This document shows, piece after piece, positions 22,463-22,722 of a DNA stretch of 22,722 nucleotides. The stretch comes from a bacterium (lineage in GTDB: Bacteria; Patescibacteriota; CPR2; UBA1875; JAJYID01). The DNA lies in the NCBI GenBank assembly GCA_021823605.1, contig JAKANV010000002.1:1-22722 (forward strand), read 5' to 3'. Position numbers and translations under genes: made by a program. Within the stretch, counting starts at the first letter, position 1, and every line of letters begins with the position of its first letter. The notes under the pieces are model-generated. The model saw nothing but the letters and a program-made list of their open reading frames with translations. It had not been told where the DNA came from and searched no databases.

Positions 22463-22722
22463 GGATATCTCCAAGCTTTAAATATTTTGTGAAAACAAGG
22501 TAAATCCTTCGCCAATCATCTAGCGATAGCCTTTCCGCTCTTAGCATCGGCTCAACCCCAGCTCCTTTAAGCAGTTTTTCAGCTAGTTCCTTCTCAATGC
22601 CTAAACCGCCGGAGATGGAGTTTGCTAGCATCTTCCTTTTCTCGCCAAAACCGGCTTTCACCAAGCGAAAGAATGTCTTTGTATCTACATCTTCAAAGAG
22701 CGGCTCTTTAAATACTTTAATT
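22431..22722 (-). CDS. rsmA: 16S rRNA dimethyladenosine transferase RsmA/KsgA, C-terminal part
   Basis: Only the last 96 residues are in the window and the gene continues past the right edge. The frame reads IKVFKEPLFEDVDTKTFF, then VKAGFGEKRKMLANS and the C-terminal helical domain (GLGIEKELAEKLLKGAGVEPMLRAERLSLDDWRRI), in which the FxxLVKAGFxxKRKxLxNxL region and the ERLSxxDW motif identify KsgA. The enzyme dimethylates two adjacent adenines near the 3' end of 16S rRNA. A GTG at 22664 in this frame is internal and not the start. Confidence 0.92.
   Translation of the reverse strand, partial: IKVFKEPLFEDVDTKTFFRLVKAGFGEKRKMLANSISGGLGIEKELAEKLLKGAGVEPMLRAERLSLDDWRRIYLVFTKYLKLGDIHEETADKSDW

Noticed and set aside
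1..22722. tRNA, rRNA, CRISPR array, insertion sequence or attachment site
   Set aside because: Nothing with tRNA-like pairing, regularly spaced repeats, transposase/integrase motifs or flanking direct repeats was seen. The longest non-coding gaps are about 160 nt and are filled by promoters and hairpins.

Overview
The window is a dense, entirely minus-strand stretch of a small bacterial chromosome. It reads like a member of the Candidate Phyla Radiation (Patescibacteria). The evidence is very short intergenic gaps, many 1-8 nt gene overlaps, a truncated alanyl-tRNA synthetase, short MetRS, and protein types often seen in that group (a baseplate-J-like membrane protein beside an FtsA-like ATPase, and a CvpA-CAP fusion). 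TGA is used as a stop (for example in several ATGA start/stop overlaps), so this is not one of the UGA-recoding lineages. I cannot name the lineage from sequence alone. No rRNA, tRNA, CRISPR array, transposase or integrase was seen.

Layout, in the direction of transcription from right to left. (1) 22722-17194 is one compact run: the 3' end of rsmA/ksgA, then acylphosphatase, rsmI, a Nudix hydrolase, a HAD-like protein, metG, an MFS transporter and a TatD nuclease, all overlapping. (2) 17166-16036 is an SH3b-domain membrane protein with its own -10 element. (3) 15967-12222 is an iron-sulfur assembly operon (Phd-type antitoxin, Nudix, iscS, transglutaminase-like protein, ferredoxin-thioredoxin fusion, iscU, Cys-containing membrane protein). 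It is preceded by a perfect 13-bp inverted repeat overlapping a candidate promoter. (4) 12122-10581 holds a CvpA-CAP fusion and a DUF218 protein. (5) 10470-9093 is trxA-mnmA behind a near-consensus promoter. (6) 9011-7101 is an unusual cassette: two small related proteins and a radical SAM/SPASM-like enzyme. Each has its own extended -10 promoter, strong ribosome binding site and hairpin, and the radical SAM gene is clearly richer in GC than its neighbours. (7) 7038-5254 is alaS without its C-terminal domain. (8) 5197-4256 is a second radical SAM protein with a non-canonical CX3CXC cluster motif. (9) 4193-1 is a cell-envelope operon (FtsA/PilM-like ATPase, baseplate-J-like membrane protein, ruvX, mltG) that starts from a strong promoter placed so close to the first start codon that the mRNA should be leaderless.

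Most genes are housekeeping: translation, tRNA and rRNA modification, Fe-S assembly and cell wall. Fe-S assembly would supply the two radical SAM enzymes and the ferredoxin. The part most likely to hold something undescribed is the cassette at about 7070-9090, followed by the uncharacterised members of the Fe-S operon and the FtsA/baseplate-J-like pair.
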